From Melioribacteraceae bacterium (lineage in GTDB: Bacteria; Bacteroidota; Ignavibacteria; Ignavibacteriales; Melioribacteraceae), in contig DAOSDY010000001.1 of assembly GCA_035362835.1 (NCBI GenBank), positions 1,364,001 through 1,428,000 of the forward strand: DNA of 64,000 nt, given 5' to 3'. The notes beneath the pieces were generated by a model, which did not search any database, was not told where the DNA came from, and was given only the letters and a program-made list of their open reading frames with translations. Position 1 is the stretch's first letter. Each line of letters starts with the position of its first letter. This document shows, one piece after another, positions 17,776 through 27,786 of the stretch. A program made the position numbers and the translations under genes.

Positions 17776-18663
17776 ATGATTCCCAGATTTAAATTTAACA
17801 TTGAATTTCTACTCCGGATAATTTTAGGTATTACATTTCTTATTTCAGCTTATTCGAAAATTATTTCACCGGGCAGCGTTGAAGTTATACTGATTGATCA
17901 GGCGATTGTACCGGATAGAGAACTCGCCGGACTGATTGTACGGATATTTATAGGGTTAGAGTTTGCAATCGGACTGTTGTTTCTTCAGCCATATTATCTC
18001 AAACGGTTCACAATTCCATTAACGTGGGCATTGCTTTTTGTGTTTACGGCATATCTGGCATATTCAGGATTTGTGCTGGGCGATAAGGAAAATTGCGGCT
18101 GCTTCGGGGATATGATTAAAATGACCCCAATTGAATCGATCTTCAAAAATATTCTCCTGTTTTTTCTTTCTATCATATTGTTCAGAAAGGGAAAAGATGA
18201 AAAGGGGAGAGTATATGTTCCGCTTTTTGTAATAGTAATTTCGATGGTTGCGGTGTTTCTTATTGCACCAATAAAAGAGATTGAAGATTTCCAATTCGGC
18301 AAATATATTTATTTTGAAGACGCGGGCAGGGTGGATCTGGCTGAAGGGGATAAACTGCTTGCGGTAGCCAGTCTCGATTGCGAACATTGCCAGATGACAA
18401 CCAAAGATCTTGCGGGACTAAAACAGACATTTGATTATCTGCCGGATCTATATTTTCTCTTTTTCAGGGAAGGCGATACGACGGTTGATTCATTCCGGTC
18501 GATTACGAATTCAAATTTTCCTTATCACATAATTGATGTAAGCGATTTTTTTGATCTGATCGGTTCCGCGCCGCCCAGAATTTACTGGCTTAAAAACGGC
18601 AGGATCGAAAAATACTGGGACGATGAGTTCGTAAAAAATATCATGCTGGAGTTTAAAAAATAA
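17776..18663 (+). CDS. MauE/DoxX-like membrane protein fused to a thioredoxin-like domain
   Basis: A 295-residue protein. The N-terminal half (about residues 8-165) has five or so hydrophobic helices in the MauE/DoxX redox-associated pattern: LLRIILGITFLISAYSKI and the GDKENCGCFGD loop with a Cys pair. After a final helix the periplasmic C-terminal half contains ASLDCEHCQ (CxxC) followed by a cis-Pro-like APPRIYWLKNGRI segment, i.e. a thioredoxin/AhpC-TSA-like fold. Such fusions are thought to pass electrons across the membrane to reduce or form disulfides in exported proteins. Starts 26 bases after radA. Confidence 0.85.
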   Translation: MIPRFKFNIEFLLRIILGITFLISAYSKIISPGSVEVILIDQAIVPDRELAGLIVRIFIGLEFAIGLLFLQPYYLKRFTIPLTWALLFVFTAYLAYSGFVLGDKENCGCFGDMIKMTPIESIFKNILLFFLSIILFRKGKDEKGRVYVPLFVIVISMVAVFLIAPIKEIEDFQFGKYIYFEDAGRVDLAEGDKLLAVASLDCEHCQMTTKDLAGLKQTFDYLPDLYFLFFREGDTTVDSFRSITNSNFPYHIIDVSDFFDLIGSAPPRIYWLKNGRIEKYWDDEFVKNIMLEFKK

Positions 18664-18669
18664 TATCTC

Positions 18670-18703
18670 CATCTCCCTCAGGCCCGGTTGCCGGAGGGAG
18701 ATG
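18670..18703. terminator. Hairpin between convergent genes
   Basis: A 10-bp perfect stem (18670-18679 with 18694-18703), with inner GGC/GCC pairs past one mismatch, sits between the MauE-like gene and the convergent coiled-coil gene and could serve both. T-runs are short on both sides. Confidence 0.6.
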
Positions 18704-18712
18704 AAATCAATT

Positions 18713-19450
18713 TTAGAGTTGTAATTTCTTCTTTGCTTCCTCTGCAATTTCCGAGGAAACGAGTATCCTTCCGCATGATTCGCACGAGAAAATTCTTTTA
18801 CTCTGCCTTATTTCAATCTGTCTCTGCGGGGGTACAACGTTATGGCAGCCGGAACACGCGGAGCGGTTTATGGTTACTACGGCTTTCCCGTTCAGAGCCT
18901 TCCGGATTCTCATATAAGTATTGTAATCGGGCTTTTTAACTCTTGACGCAATTTTTTCCCGCTTATCTAATAATTTGGCTTCTTCGCGTTCGTTGGCTTT
19001 AACAATCTGTTTCAGCTCGCTCTCTTTTTCTTTCAGATCCTTCTGAAGAGTTTCAATTTGCGGTTCAAGTTCGTTTATCTCGTTTTTTAATTTTTGAATC
19101 AGATCTTCGAGGGCAACGCTTTCGTTGTCCAGTTTTGTAATCTGCTCTTCCGAATGATCGATCTCTTTTGTCAGAGCGTCGTATTCTTTATTGTTTCTTA
19201 CCTGATAAAGCTGAGATTTGAATTTTTTCAGATTTGTTTTAAGGCGCTCAACCTCGTTGTCGTTTTCTTTCCGCTTGCTCAAAGATTTCTTCTTCTCGGA
19301 TTCTTTATCATCCATTTGCTGTTCCAGCGTCTGAATCTGCGAGGAAAGTTCGTTTACTGCAGCAGGAAGGTCGCCCCGAAGCTCTTCGAGATCGTCGAGC
19401 TGATCATCAATTAATTGCAGCTCGTATAAAACTGAAAGTCTTTCTATCAA
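18713..19450 (-). CDS. Coiled-coil protein with C-terminal C4 zinc ribbon
   Basis: A 245-residue protein of the zf-RING_7-like family. Residues 1-180 are strongly heptad-patterned (long Glu/Lys/Leu coiled coil), then a zinc ribbon CSGCHNVVPPQRQIEIRQ ... CESCGRILV near the C-terminus. The family is widespread and often sits beside Nif3-like genes, exactly as here (20 bases between the genes). It has been suggested to bind nucleic acid; no firm role is known. Translation starts at TTG, supported by AAGGAG eight bases upstream. Confidence 0.88.
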   Translation of the reverse strand: MIERLSVLYELQLIDDQLDDLEELRGDLPAAVNELSSQIQTLEQQMDDKESEKKKSLSKRKENDNEVERLKTNLKKFKSQLYQVRNNKEYDALTKEIDHSEEQITKLDNESVALEDLIQKLKNEINELEPQIETLQKDLKEKESELKQIVKANEREEAKLLDKREKIASRVKKPDYNTYMRIRKALNGKAVVTINRSACSGCHNVVPPQRQIEIRQSKRIFSCESCGRILVSSEIAEEAKKKLQL

Positions 19451-19469
19451 TTTATGTTACTCCTTAATG

Positions 19470-20576
19470 TTAATAAAACTTTACCGGATTAGTGCTGCCG
19501 GAATATTTATAAACTTTTATTGTTTCTTTATCCATTAAAAATTTTTCAATTTTTCTTTTTACAGCATTTAAAGAACCGATCTCTGTCTCATAATGACCCG
19601 CGTCAACAAGTAGAATCTTTCCCCGTGCATCATGATATGTGTGGTACTTTATGTCAGCTGTTATAAAAGCATCCGCACCCGAATTTAAAGCTGCATCAGT
19701 CAGGTCGGAACCGGAACCTCCGCAGACGGCGACTTTCTTTATCTTTTTGCCTGAGCCGCTGCAGTATTTAAGTCGACCGGTTTTTAAAGAAGAAACGGTA
19801 TGTTTTAAAAATTCTTTTTCACTCATTTCATATTCAAGATAACCAACCGCTCCGGCACCATAATTGGCATTCCGGTTTTTCAAGGGATAGATATCGTAAG
19901 CCGGTTCTTCATACGGGTGATATTTTTTGACGGCAGAGATTAAATGGTTAAGTTTCCATGCGTCTGCAATCAGTTCGAGGCGGACTTCTTTAACTTTTTC
20001 AAGCTCTCCTTTTTTACCAACAGACGGATTCGATTTTTCATTTCCTTTAAATGTACCCTCGCCGTTTAATCTGAAACTGCATTTTTCATAATTGCCGATT
20101 ATTCCGGCACCGGTTTCAAAAAGAGATTCCGAAAAAGATTCCAGATTTTCCGAAGGAACGAATACAACAACTTTGAATTGATTACCTTCTTCATTCTGAA
20201 GGAAAGAGATATTTTTCAATTTTAGAATTCTGGCAAGTTCGAAGGAAACGCCGTCTCTGGTGAAATCGAGGTTTGTATGCGCGGAGTAGAGTGAAATATT
20301 GTTTTTTATTAAACCGGCTATCAGATTTGATTGTTTATCTTTTTGTAAGTCTAATTTTTTAATTGGTTTGAAGATCAGCGGGTGATGTGAGAAGATTAGG
20401 TTGCATTTCTTTTTGATTGCTTCTTTCAGGACTTCTTCGTCAACCTCAAGGCAGAGCAGAATGTTCTTGAGTTTATCCCGCCTCGAGCCGACTTGAAGTC
20501 CGACGTTGTCTTTCTCCCATGCCGCTCCCGGGGGTGCCCAGTCCTCCAACAAATTAATCAGTTCTCCAACATTCAT
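19470..20576 (-). CDS. Nif3-like dinuclear metal centre protein (GTP cyclohydrolase 1 type 2 homologue)
   Basis: About 368 residues starting MNVGELINLLEDWAPPGAAWEKDNVGLQVG, the usual Nif3 N-terminus; a GTG seven codons further up is less likely. Metal-site segments are visible: NLIFSHHPLIF, LYSAHTNLDF, and the C-terminal DAFITADIKYHTYHDA and LVDAGHYETE. The middle carries the YqfO/CutA-like insertion (roughly residues 125-230) found in longer members. Family proteins form hexamers with two metals; their physiological role is still unsettled. Probably the first gene of an operon with the coiled-coil zinc ribbon gene. Confidence 0.92.
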   Translation of the reverse strand: MNVGELINLLEDWAPPGAAWEKDNVGLQVGSRRDKLKNILLCLEVDEEVLKEAIKKKCNLIFSHHPLIFKPIKKLDLQKDKQSNLIAGLIKNNISLYSAHTNLDFTRDGVSFELARILKLKNISFLQNEEGNQFKVVVFVPSENLESFSESLFETGAGIIGNYEKCSFRLNGEGTFKGNEKSNPSVGKKGELEKVKEVRLELIADAWKLNHLISAVKKYHPYEEPAYDIYPLKNRNANYGAGAVGYLEYEMSEKEFLKHTVSSLKTGRLKYCSGSGKKIKKVAVCGGSGSDLTDAALNSGADAFITADIKYHTYHDARGKILLVDAGHYETEIGSLNAVKRKIEKFLMDKETIKVYKYSGSTNPVKFY

Positions 20577-20746
20577 ATATATATAAAAAAAATGCACACC
20601 TGATATTTAAGGAGTGCATTGTTAACCAGAAAACTTAACTGTATAACCTGGCTTTTTTCTAATTATTGTTTTATCGTGTAAGAATATTTCCATATAACTG
20701 GTCTAAATATATAACAATGGAAAGTTATTCTCAACAGATTAATCTT

Positions 20747-22702
20747 TCAAATTTCGGCTAGATCAACCCACTTGCCGTCGTCCCGTATAAGATTTATCAG
20801 TTCGTCCAGGGCATTTTCCGAATTTATGCTTCGTTTTACTATTTCTTTTCCCTTATAAAGAGTGATTTTTCCGGGTCCGGAACCGACATATCCGTAATCA
20901 GCATCGGCCATTTCGCCAGGTCCATTAACAATACAACCCATAATCGCAATTTTTACCCCCTTCAGATGCTCTGTCTTTTTCCGGATCATGTTTGTTACTT
21001 CTACCAGATCGAAAAGCGTTCTTCCACACGACGGACATGCAATATATTCGGTTTTGGAAATCCTTGTCCTGGCGGCCTGAAGAATTCCGAAGATTGTCCT
21101 GTTGATAAATGCGGGCTCGAACAGGGAACCGTTCATGTCTTTTCCGCCAAGCCATATTCCGTCACCGATACCGTCAATTAACAACGCACCGAAATCTGTG
21201 GAACTGAATAACCGGAAATGATCTTCGTCCGTATCGCTATACTCTCTCTTAATAACAACCGGGTTTTTAATTTCATTCTTAATCAATTCAAATACTGCAC
21301 GCCGCTGTTCTGCCATTCCGTGTGAATTGGTGGTTGTTAGAATTAGAACTATGGTGGGATTATTTTTTATTTCGTCAAAGGCTTTATCAAAAAGATTATG
21401 TATATCGAGTTGAACAAAATTCATTACAAACGATAAAGAGGATTTCTTTTTAAAATCGTCAAATGTTAATATCGGAAACCCTTTTGTTCTATCCTCCAGC
21501 CCGAGCCAGTGTTTATAGTCGTAAATAATTTTCAAATTATTAGGCGAATCGAAGGGAAGTGTTTTGCAGGCAAGATAAATAAAATCGCTTGCCTGGTCGC
21601 TCATGTTCCACTTATCTGTGACAGGATCGTAACTGTAACCGATTTTTTTGAGTGATGAAGGCTCGTCAATTTTTTCATTGCTTAAATCGATCACCACTTT
21701 TGGTACTGTTCCTCCGCCAAGTCCGGAAACCTCGAAAGTTTCTCTTCGCGAATAAACGAACGGATCTATGGGAGAATTATCGATCGGTAGAATTTCTTTA
21801 TGATTCTTTCTTTCGGAATACCGCTGCGCAAGGGAAATGGCAACCGGAGCTTCATATTCAGGCTCCTCCGTAAGGGAAACACGAATAGTATCGCCGATAC
21901 CGTCTTCCAGTAATGTGCCGATTCCAACAGCGGATTTAATTCTTCCATCCTCCCCGTCGCCTGCTTCAGTTACACCAAGGTGGAGAGGATAGTTCATGTT
22001 TTCTTCTTCCATCTTCTGAATGAGAAGACGGTATGCCTGAACCATTATCTGCGGATTACTTGCTTTCATAGAAAGGACAACACTCTGATAATTATTCTCT
22101 TCGCATATCCGCAGGAATTCGAGAGCGGATTCAACCATCCCGAGAGGTGTGTCCCCGTACCTGCTCATTATTCTGTCCGACAGCGATCCGTGATTAGTGC
22201 CGATGCGCATCGCCGTCCCGTATTCCTTGCAGATTTTTACCAGAGGTGAAAATCGTTCTCTAATTCTTTCGATCTCCTCGGCATACTCGGCGTCCGTATA
22301 CTCTATGGTTTGAAATTTTTTCTTATCTATATAGTTACCCGGATTTACGCGCACCTTTTCAACAATCCGTGCGGCAAGTTCGGCGGCGTTAGGAGTGAAG
22401 TGAATATCTGCAATCAATGGCGCATGGTAGCCGCGTTTATGCAATTCATCCTTTATGTTTTTAAGGTTTTGCGCTTCGTTAAGACTTGGAGCGGTTATTC
22501 TGATATACTCGCAGCCGGCATTAATCATTTTTATCGACTGTTCAACGGTTGCGATCGTATTCATCGTATCGGTAGTAGTCATCGATTGGATTCTAATCGG
22601 GTTTGATCCGCCAAGAGGAATATCGCCGATGAAAACTTCCCTGGTTTTGTACCTTGAATACCGGGTGAGACTGTTGCAATATTTTTTGATGCCTTCTATC
22701 AT
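20747..22702 (-). CDS. ispG: 4-hydroxy-3-methylbut-2-en-1-yl diphosphate synthase IspG, long form
   Basis: IspG (GcpE) converts MEcPP to HMBPP in the non-mevalonate isoprenoid pathway, using a [4Fe-4S] cluster and external electrons. At 651 residues this is the long form, known from Bacteroidota, Chlamydiae and plants, with an insert domain of about 250 residues (roughly 290-540) between the TIM barrel and the Fe-S domain. Visible motifs: IRIQSMTTTDT near the N-terminus, VRVNPGNY, and the cluster ligands in CPSCGRTLFDL (about residue 553) and GCIVNGPGE (about residue 590). Confidence 0.97.
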   Translation of the reverse strand: MIEGIKKYCNSLTRYSRYKTREVFIGDIPLGGSNPIRIQSMTTTDTMNTIATVEQSIKMINAGCEYIRITAPSLNEAQNLKNIKDELHKRGYHAPLIADIHFTPNAAELAARIVEKVRVNPGNYIDKKKFQTIEYTDAEYAEEIERIRERFSPLVKICKEYGTAMRIGTNHGSLSDRIMSRYGDTPLGMVESALEFLRICEENNYQSVVLSMKASNPQIMVQAYRLLIQKMEEENMNYPLHLGVTEAGDGEDGRIKSAVGIGTLLEDGIGDTIRVSLTEEPEYEAPVAISLAQRYSERKNHKEILPIDNSPIDPFVYSRRETFEVSGLGGGTVPKVVIDLSNEKIDEPSSLKKIGYSYDPVTDKWNMSDQASDFIYLACKTLPFDSPNNLKIIYDYKHWLGLEDRTKGFPILTFDDFKKKSSLSFVMNFVQLDIHNLFDKAFDEIKNNPTIVLILTTTNSHGMAEQRRAVFELIKNEIKNPVVIKREYSDTDEDHFRLFSSTDFGALLIDGIGDGIWLGGKDMNGSLFEPAFINRTIFGILQAARTRISKTEYIACPSCGRTLFDLVEVTNMIRKKTEHLKGVKIAIMGCIVNGPGEMADADYGYVGSGPGKITLYKGKEIVKRSINSENALDELINLIRDDGKWVDLAEI

Positions 22703-22750
22703 ACTTTTTATATTCTAAACGATAGCGGCCTTCGGTAAGTTCTATTCAAA

Positions 22751-23266
22751 TTAATTTTTAGCTAATTCGTGTAAAAAGAGCTTAATAAACTCTGAAGCCG
22801 CAGAAGGATCCTTAGCGGTAATAACATTATTTGTAATTACCACCGGGCTTTCCCGGTATTCAATTCCTTCGCGTTCAAGTTCTTTTCTGTCGTCGGGAAA
22901 ACATGTTGCGCATTCAGATACAATACCGGCCCGCGCGAGGATTATTGGTGCGCCGCATATCGCCCCTACCGGCTTTTTACTGTTGTGAAATTTACGGGCA
23001 ATCTGCTGAAGCTGACGGTTATTCCAGTAATCTCTCACTCCGTTCCCGCCTATAAAAACTATCCCGCCGAAATTGCTTTCGTGTATGTTATAAACCTGAA
23101 TATCATTTTTAACTTTTAAACCGTTCGAACCTGTACATATAGCGTAAGCATCCGAGGCGATAAAGACACTTATATGAGACCTTTCGAGTGCGTTTAGAAT
23201 TACCAGATATTCCTGCTCGTTAAAATCCTTTGAAGGCAGGATTAATAAGACGTTTTTCTTGATCAA
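22751..23266 (-). CDS. DJ-1/PfpI family protein
   Basis: A 171-residue protein with the DJ-1/PfpI fold: NVLLILPSKDFNEQEY at the start, GIVFIGGNGVRDY in the middle, and the nucleophile elbow GAICGAPIILARAG with the conserved Cys. Members include deglycases, chaperones and stress proteins; the precise activity is unknown. The likely start is a TTG (no ATG precedes the conserved first strand). It is 48 bases upstream of ispG on the same strand. Confidence 0.87.
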   Translation of the reverse strand: MIKKNVLLILPSKDFNEQEYLVILNALERSHISVFIASDAYAICTGSNGLKVKNDIQVYNIHESNFGGIVFIGGNGVRDYWNNRQLQQIARKFHNSKKPVGAICGAPIILARAGIVSECATCFPDDRKELEREGIEYRESPVVITNNVITAKDPSAASEFIKLFLHELAKN

Positions 23267-23412
23267 ATTTTGTTTACTCGGTCAATTTCTGTTATTCAAA
23301 ATACAAATATTGATTCTGATCGGCAATTAAGTACAGGTTTGGTTTGAGCAATAAAATCTATAATTTCGCTTGTGGAATGATTCTTACATTTAAATAGAGA
23401 GCTGTAAGTTAA

Positions 23413-25278
23413 ATGAGAATACCGGAACAGAAGATTGAAGAGATTAGAAATGCCGCGGATATTGTTGATATAATTTCCGGTTTTGTTCAATTGAAAAAAA
23501 GGGGCAAAAATTTTATTGGGCTCTGTCCTTTTCATCAGGAAAAGACCCCCTCTTTTACTGTGAGTCAGGACAAACAGATTTACCACTGTTTCGGATGCGG
23601 CAACGGAGGAAACGCATTCAAATTCCTTATGGAATTTAAGAGCATCTCGTTTGTTGAGGCGGTTGAGGAAATTGCGGATAATGTCGGTATCAAAATTCAG
23701 TATGATAAAGAGATTAATGACGCACAGCAGAATGAACTTGAAGGGTTGTATGAAATAAATCTTGTTGCCGCCCGCTTCTTTTCTGAAAGCCTTCTCAAAA
23801 GTACCGAAGGCGAAGAGGCCCGTGAATATCTCAAAAACAGATCGATAAAACTTCAGACACAAAGAACTTTCGGAATCGGTTATGCACCGTACGGATGGGA
23901 TAATTTTCTTCTTCACGCGAAGGATAGTTCGGTCGATCTTCAAAAAGCAAAAGCACTCGGACTGATTGATGTTAATGAAAAAGGAGAGTATTACGACAAA
24001 TTCCGGCACAGGATAATTTTTCCGATCTTTTCACCTAACGGAAGGGTAATTGCTTTCGGAGGAAGGATACTTGAGAAACGGACCGATATTGCAAAGTATC
24101 TTAACTCTCCGGAGTCGCAGGTCTATTCTAAACGGAGATCACTCTACGGATTGTTTCATTCAAAAGAAGAAATACGTAAACTCGACCGCGCAATTCTGGT
24201 AGAAGGTTATATGGACCTTATCTCGCTCTATCAGGCGGGCGTTAAAAACGTTGTTGCATCGTCGGGTACTTCCTTAACAGAGGAACAGGTTCAACTCCTT
24301 TCGAGATTTACAAAGAACATCATTATTCTGTTCGATGCCGATCCTGCGGGACAAAAAGCATCGGTCCGGTCGATCGAGATATTGCTTAAACAGAACTTTG
24401 AAGTAAAAGTGATCACCCTGCCGAAAGGGGAGGACCCTGATTCATATATTGTAAAGAACGGCAAGGAGCAATTCGATCAACTGGTTCATTCGGCAAAAAA
24501 TTTTCTTGAGTACCAGACCTCGCAATTTGAAGAAGCGGGAATGTTTGAAGATCCTGCACGTGCAACCGAAGCGATACGCGAGCTTGTTAAATCCCTTTCC
24601 CTGGTTGATGACGAACTGAAACGCAATCTGCTTTTAAAAACAATCTCTAAGAAATTCAACCTCAGGGAAAAACTGATCGAAACCGAATTAAACACCTTCC
24701 TTAACCAGCAGAAACAGAGAACACCTTTTCCGGATCGGTCCTCACAGAAGAATATTAAGGTCGATGAAAACCTTAACTCCGTTGGTGTTTCTCAACATGA
24801 AAATCCTTATGAGAAAGAACTTGTCCGGCTTCTCTTCAGCGGCAACGAAGAAATAATGGGGCATATACTCGACCGGGTTAGTCCTGAACTATTCTCCGAT
24901 CTGCGATATAGAAAACTTGCGGGTATTGCACTCGAGGGTTTCAATCAGCAGAAATTTTCTCCCGCTTATCTTATTGATAGAGTTGAAAACGAGGAGCTCC
25001 GCAATTTCATTTTCAAAATAGCCCTTACCGATGAAACTATAAGCAAGAAATGGGATGAAATTTCATACAACGGTAAAATTGAAAAGGATACGCTTGAATA
25101 CGCTATGAATACGGTTACGGTTTTTCTAGTCAACCAGATCGAAGACCAGATAAGAACAAATAATAAAATAATTTCCGAATCAAAAGATGAACGCCTGCAC
25201 CTTGAATTGCTTAAAAGAAATATTGAATTGCTTGAAGAGAAAAAATCTCTTCTTAATTCGAAAACAAACAACAGATGA
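23413..25278 (+). CDS. dnaG: DNA primase DnaG
   Basis: DnaG makes RNA primers at the replication fork. At 621 residues it is complete. The zinc-binding domain has Cys38, His41, Cys59 and Cys62 (CPFHQEKTPSFTVSQDKQIYHCFGC). The RNA polymerase core has GGRILEKRTDIAKYLNSPES, and the Toprim domain has AILVEGYMDLIS and IILFDADPAGQKA. The C-terminal helicase-interaction region is present but divergent. It overlaps the next gene by 4 bases (ATGA). Confidence 0.97.
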   Translation: MRIPEQKIEEIRNAADIVDIISGFVQLKKRGKNFIGLCPFHQEKTPSFTVSQDKQIYHCFGCGNGGNAFKFLMEFKSISFVEAVEEIADNVGIKIQYDKEINDAQQNELEGLYEINLVAARFFSESLLKSTEGEEAREYLKNRSIKLQTQRTFGIGYAPYGWDNFLLHAKDSSVDLQKAKALGLIDVNEKGEYYDKFRHRIIFPIFSPNGRVIAFGGRILEKRTDIAKYLNSPESQVYSKRRSLYGLFHSKEEIRKLDRAILVEGYMDLISLYQAGVKNVVASSGTSLTEEQVQLLSRFTKNIIILFDADPAGQKASVRSIEILLKQNFEVKVITLPKGEDPDSYIVKNGKEQFDQLVHSAKNFLEYQTSQFEEAGMFEDPARATEAIRELVKSLSLVDDELKRNLLLKTISKKFNLREKLIETELNTFLNQQKQRTPFPDRSSQKNIKVDENLNSVGVSQHENPYEKELVRLLFSGNEEIMGHILDRVSPELFSDLRYRKLAGIALEGFNQQKFSPAYLIDRVENEELRNFIFKIALTDETISKKWDEISYNGKIEKDTLEYAMNTVTVFLVNQIEDQIRTNNKIISESKDERLHLELLKRNIELLEEKKSLLNSKTNNR

Positions 25279-26753
25279 ACCGGATGAGTTATAATCCATC
25301 TATATATGAAATTAATACCCGTGTGTTTCTTAAAAGATTCGGTCCAAATGCCCGAATTGATAAAATTCCGGATGATTATCTCGACTATCTCTCACAGCTG
25401 AAAATTGATTATGTATGGTTTATGGGGATCTGGAAAACATGCCCTTCATCGGTTGAAAAATATTGTTTCGAAGAAGGCCTGGTGAGAAATTACAGCCGTG
25501 CTCTTAAAAACTGGCAGAAAGAGGATGTTATCGGTTCCCCCTTTGCTGTTGATCTTTATGAAATTAACGAAACACTCGGTAGTCCTGAAGATTTGATAAA
25601 TCTTAAATCGCAGCTTAACAGGCGGGGGATTGGATTGATTCTTGATTTTATTCCAAATCATTTCAATGTGGAATCCAATCTTTTAAAAACAAATCCGGAC
25701 ATTTTTCTTAATGTTGATAAAGAATTATTTGATCGCGATCCGCATACTTACTTCAGAACTGGTGCGGAAGGTGAAAATTATTTTGCCCACGGTCGCGATC
25801 CTTTTTTCCCGGCTTGGCAGGATACTGTGCAGGTGAATTTTTTCAGCAGGCCTGCAAGAGATTTTTTATCAGACACCGTGCTTAATCTTACCGGGATTTG
25901 CGACGGAGTAAGATGCGATATGGCAATGCTTGCGCTTAACAATGTTTTTAAAAATACATGGACGGGGGTGTTGGCCAGAACTAATCAATCTGAAATTAAG
26001 GAGGAGTTCTGGTCGGAAACTATCCGGAAAGTTAAAAACGCCCGCCCGGACTTTCTTTTTATTGCCGAGGCTTACTGGGACCTTGAATGGGAGCTGCAAC
26101 AGCTTGGGTTCGATTATACATACGATAAGAGTTTAACTGACAGACTTAGAAGTGATTATGTGAGTGTTATTAAAGAGCATCTCCTTGCTGAGGATGAATA
26201 TCAGAGAAAATCGATCAGGTTTATTGAAAATCACGATGAAGAAAGAGCCGTTCCATCATTCGGGAAAGAGAAATCGAAAGCCGCTGCAATTATTATAAGT
26301 ACTGTTCAGGGAATGAGATTTTATAACGACGGGCAGTTCGAAGGGAAAAAAATAAAACTTCCGGTTCAATTAGGCCGGGAACCCGAAGAAACTATTAATC
26401 CGGAATTCTCCGATTTCTATAACAGACTCTTAGCTATTACATCTCACCGTGTATTTAAAGAGGGGAAATGGCTCCTGCTTGAACCCGGTACATCCTGGGA
26501 AGGGAATCATTCTTTTCTGAACATCCTTGCATGGAGCTGGAACCTAAACGAGGAAGGACGACTTGTTGTAGTTAACTACTCAAACATGATTTCAACGTGC
26601 AGATTGAAATTTGATTTAATTGGATTTCCCGAGGAGTTCGAGCTTAGAGATTTGCTTAACGATCAGAACTACCTGAGATCCGCCGAAGAAATCCATAGTG
26701 CCGGGTTGTTTATTGAACTGAAGCCCTGGCAGGCGCATATATTCAAATATTAG
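25275..26753 (+). CDS. Alpha-amylase family (GH13) glycosidase
   Basis: A 492-residue GH13-like protein without a signal peptide, so probably cytoplasmic. It opens with the typical NPSIYEINTRVFL. The four GH13 regions are recognisable: LILDFIPNH, GVRCDMAML with nucleophile Asp215, FIAEAYWDLEW with acid/base Glu265, and FIENHDEERA with Asp321. A short C-terminal beta domain follows. The substrate (glycogen-type glucan, maltooligosaccharide or trehalose-type sugar) cannot be set from sequence. Translationally coupled to dnaG by a 4-base overlap; a bidirectional terminator follows. Confidence 0.92.
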   Translation: MNRMSYNPSIYEINTRVFLKRFGPNARIDKIPDDYLDYLSQLKIDYVWFMGIWKTCPSSVEKYCFEEGLVRNYSRALKNWQKEDVIGSPFAVDLYEINETLGSPEDLINLKSQLNRRGIGLILDFIPNHFNVESNLLKTNPDIFLNVDKELFDRDPHTYFRTGAEGENYFAHGRDPFFPAWQDTVQVNFFSRPARDFLSDTVLNLTGICDGVRCDMAMLALNNVFKNTWTGVLARTNQSEIKEEFWSETIRKVKNARPDFLFIAEAYWDLEWELQQLGFDYTYDKSLTDRLRSDYVSVIKEHLLAEDEYQRKSIRFIENHDEERAVPSFGKEKSKAAAIIISTVQGMRFYNDGQFEGKKIKLPVQLGREPEETINPEFSDFYNRLLAITSHRVFKEGKWLLLEPGTSWEGNHSFLNILAWSWNLNEEGRLVVVNYSNMISTCRLKFDLIGFPEEFELRDLLNDQNYLRSAEEIHSAGLFIELKPWQAHIFKY

Positions 26754-26771
26754 AATGTTTGATGCAGATTT

Positions 26772-26805
26772 AAAAAAATCCCCTCACATTAGAGGGGATT
26801 TTTTT
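26772..26805. terminator. Bidirectional intrinsic terminator
   Basis: A perfect 14-bp stem (26772-26785 with 26792-26805) with a 6-base loop, GC-rich at the tip and with A/T runs at the base, so each strand gets a T-tract. It lies between the convergent GH13 gene and the 26812 gene. Confidence 0.92.
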
Positions 26806-26811
26806 GTATGA

Positions 26812-27708
26812 TTAAAAAGTAAAAGTAACTCCGAATTTGAATGTCTCGTATGTTAAAGGAGTTTCCGAATTAAACGGCCAGTTCATTTTCTCTTTCTTTA
26901 AAGTATAGAAGAGATAATTATAACCGTTCTTAAGAAGAAAATTAACAATAGGCGCGGCTGCGGGAGAAGCGTCCAGAACTTCGTCAACAAAATGATCAAG
27001 GGCATTTAGGCCGGCGGCTTCTATTGCATAACTGCCGATATGTTTCCAGAATACATATCGGGGAAATATTACTGCCGATTCATAGCCCGCATTTAAAGAA
27101 ATCAATCCGGCGCTAAAGCTGATTCCGCCTTCTGTAGTTGTACCAAACCGGAAATTTCCGTCAAACCGCTTTAGTATTTCCGTATCATCTATTGCGCTTT
27201 GCAATGAAACGGCGGGGAAGATTGAAACAGGATAATCTTTCATTTCAAGTTTTGACCAGATAGCAGACGTTTGCGTAAACGGCAGGAATTTAACATTTCC
27301 GAATTCATAACCGTAACCGCTCTTTCTTCCGAATCCGAACCGGAACAATTCAGTCGGTAATTCATCCAGCTTTCTTTTTTCGGATTGAAGTCTGGTTGCA
27401 ACCCATGAGATGAAAGAGAATTTCTCTTCAAATTCAATAATTTCTTCGTCCTCAAAATTATCGAAGGATGCAAATCCGAGTTTCAATTCCGCCAGCCCTA
27501 TCGGAGAAAATTTGCTTATGAGCTTGTCGTGCATCGGATTGCCGAGTCCCCAGTTTACTTCAATCAAAGGATTCCCCCCTCTCCAGTGCCACCACTCATC
27601 ATCCCAATCCCAGTCCCAGTCATTGCTTTTTGATTGGTAATTCTGGGCGTTAATGCTGAACGTAATAACCAGGAGAGAAAAGACTGTCAAAAGGAATTTC
27701 TTGAACAT
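26812..27708 (-). CDS. Exported protein, probable outer-membrane beta-barrel
   Basis: A 298-residue protein with a clear signal peptide (FLLTVFSLLVITFSINAQ) and a C-terminus ending in alternating hydrophobic residues and Phe (YETFKFGVTFTF), typical of outer-membrane barrel proteins. The mature part begins with a Trp/Asp-rich stretch (DWDWDDEWWHWRGG). No family recognised. It ends at the bidirectional terminator and has no co-directional close neighbour downstream. Confidence 0.75.
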   Translation of the reverse strand: MFKKFLLTVFSLLVITFSINAQNYQSKSNDWDWDWDDEWWHWRGGNPLIEVNWGLGNPMHDKLISKFSPIGLAELKLGFASFDNFEDEEIIEFEEKFSFISWVATRLQSEKRKLDELPTELFRFGFGRKSGYGYEFGNVKFLPFTQTSAIWSKLEMKDYPVSIFPAVSLQSAIDDTEILKRFDGNFRFGTTTEGGISFSAGLISLNAGYESAVIFPRYVFWKHIGSYAIEAAGLNALDHFVDEVLDASPAAAPIVNFLLKNGYNYLFYTLKKEKMNWPFNSETPLTYETFKFGVTFTF

Positions 27709-27786
27709 AGCGATACCTTATTTAAATTAATTTCGGAATTTTAGACGATAAGAGGAGTAAATTGGTTACGGCTTAAATCAGGCAGT

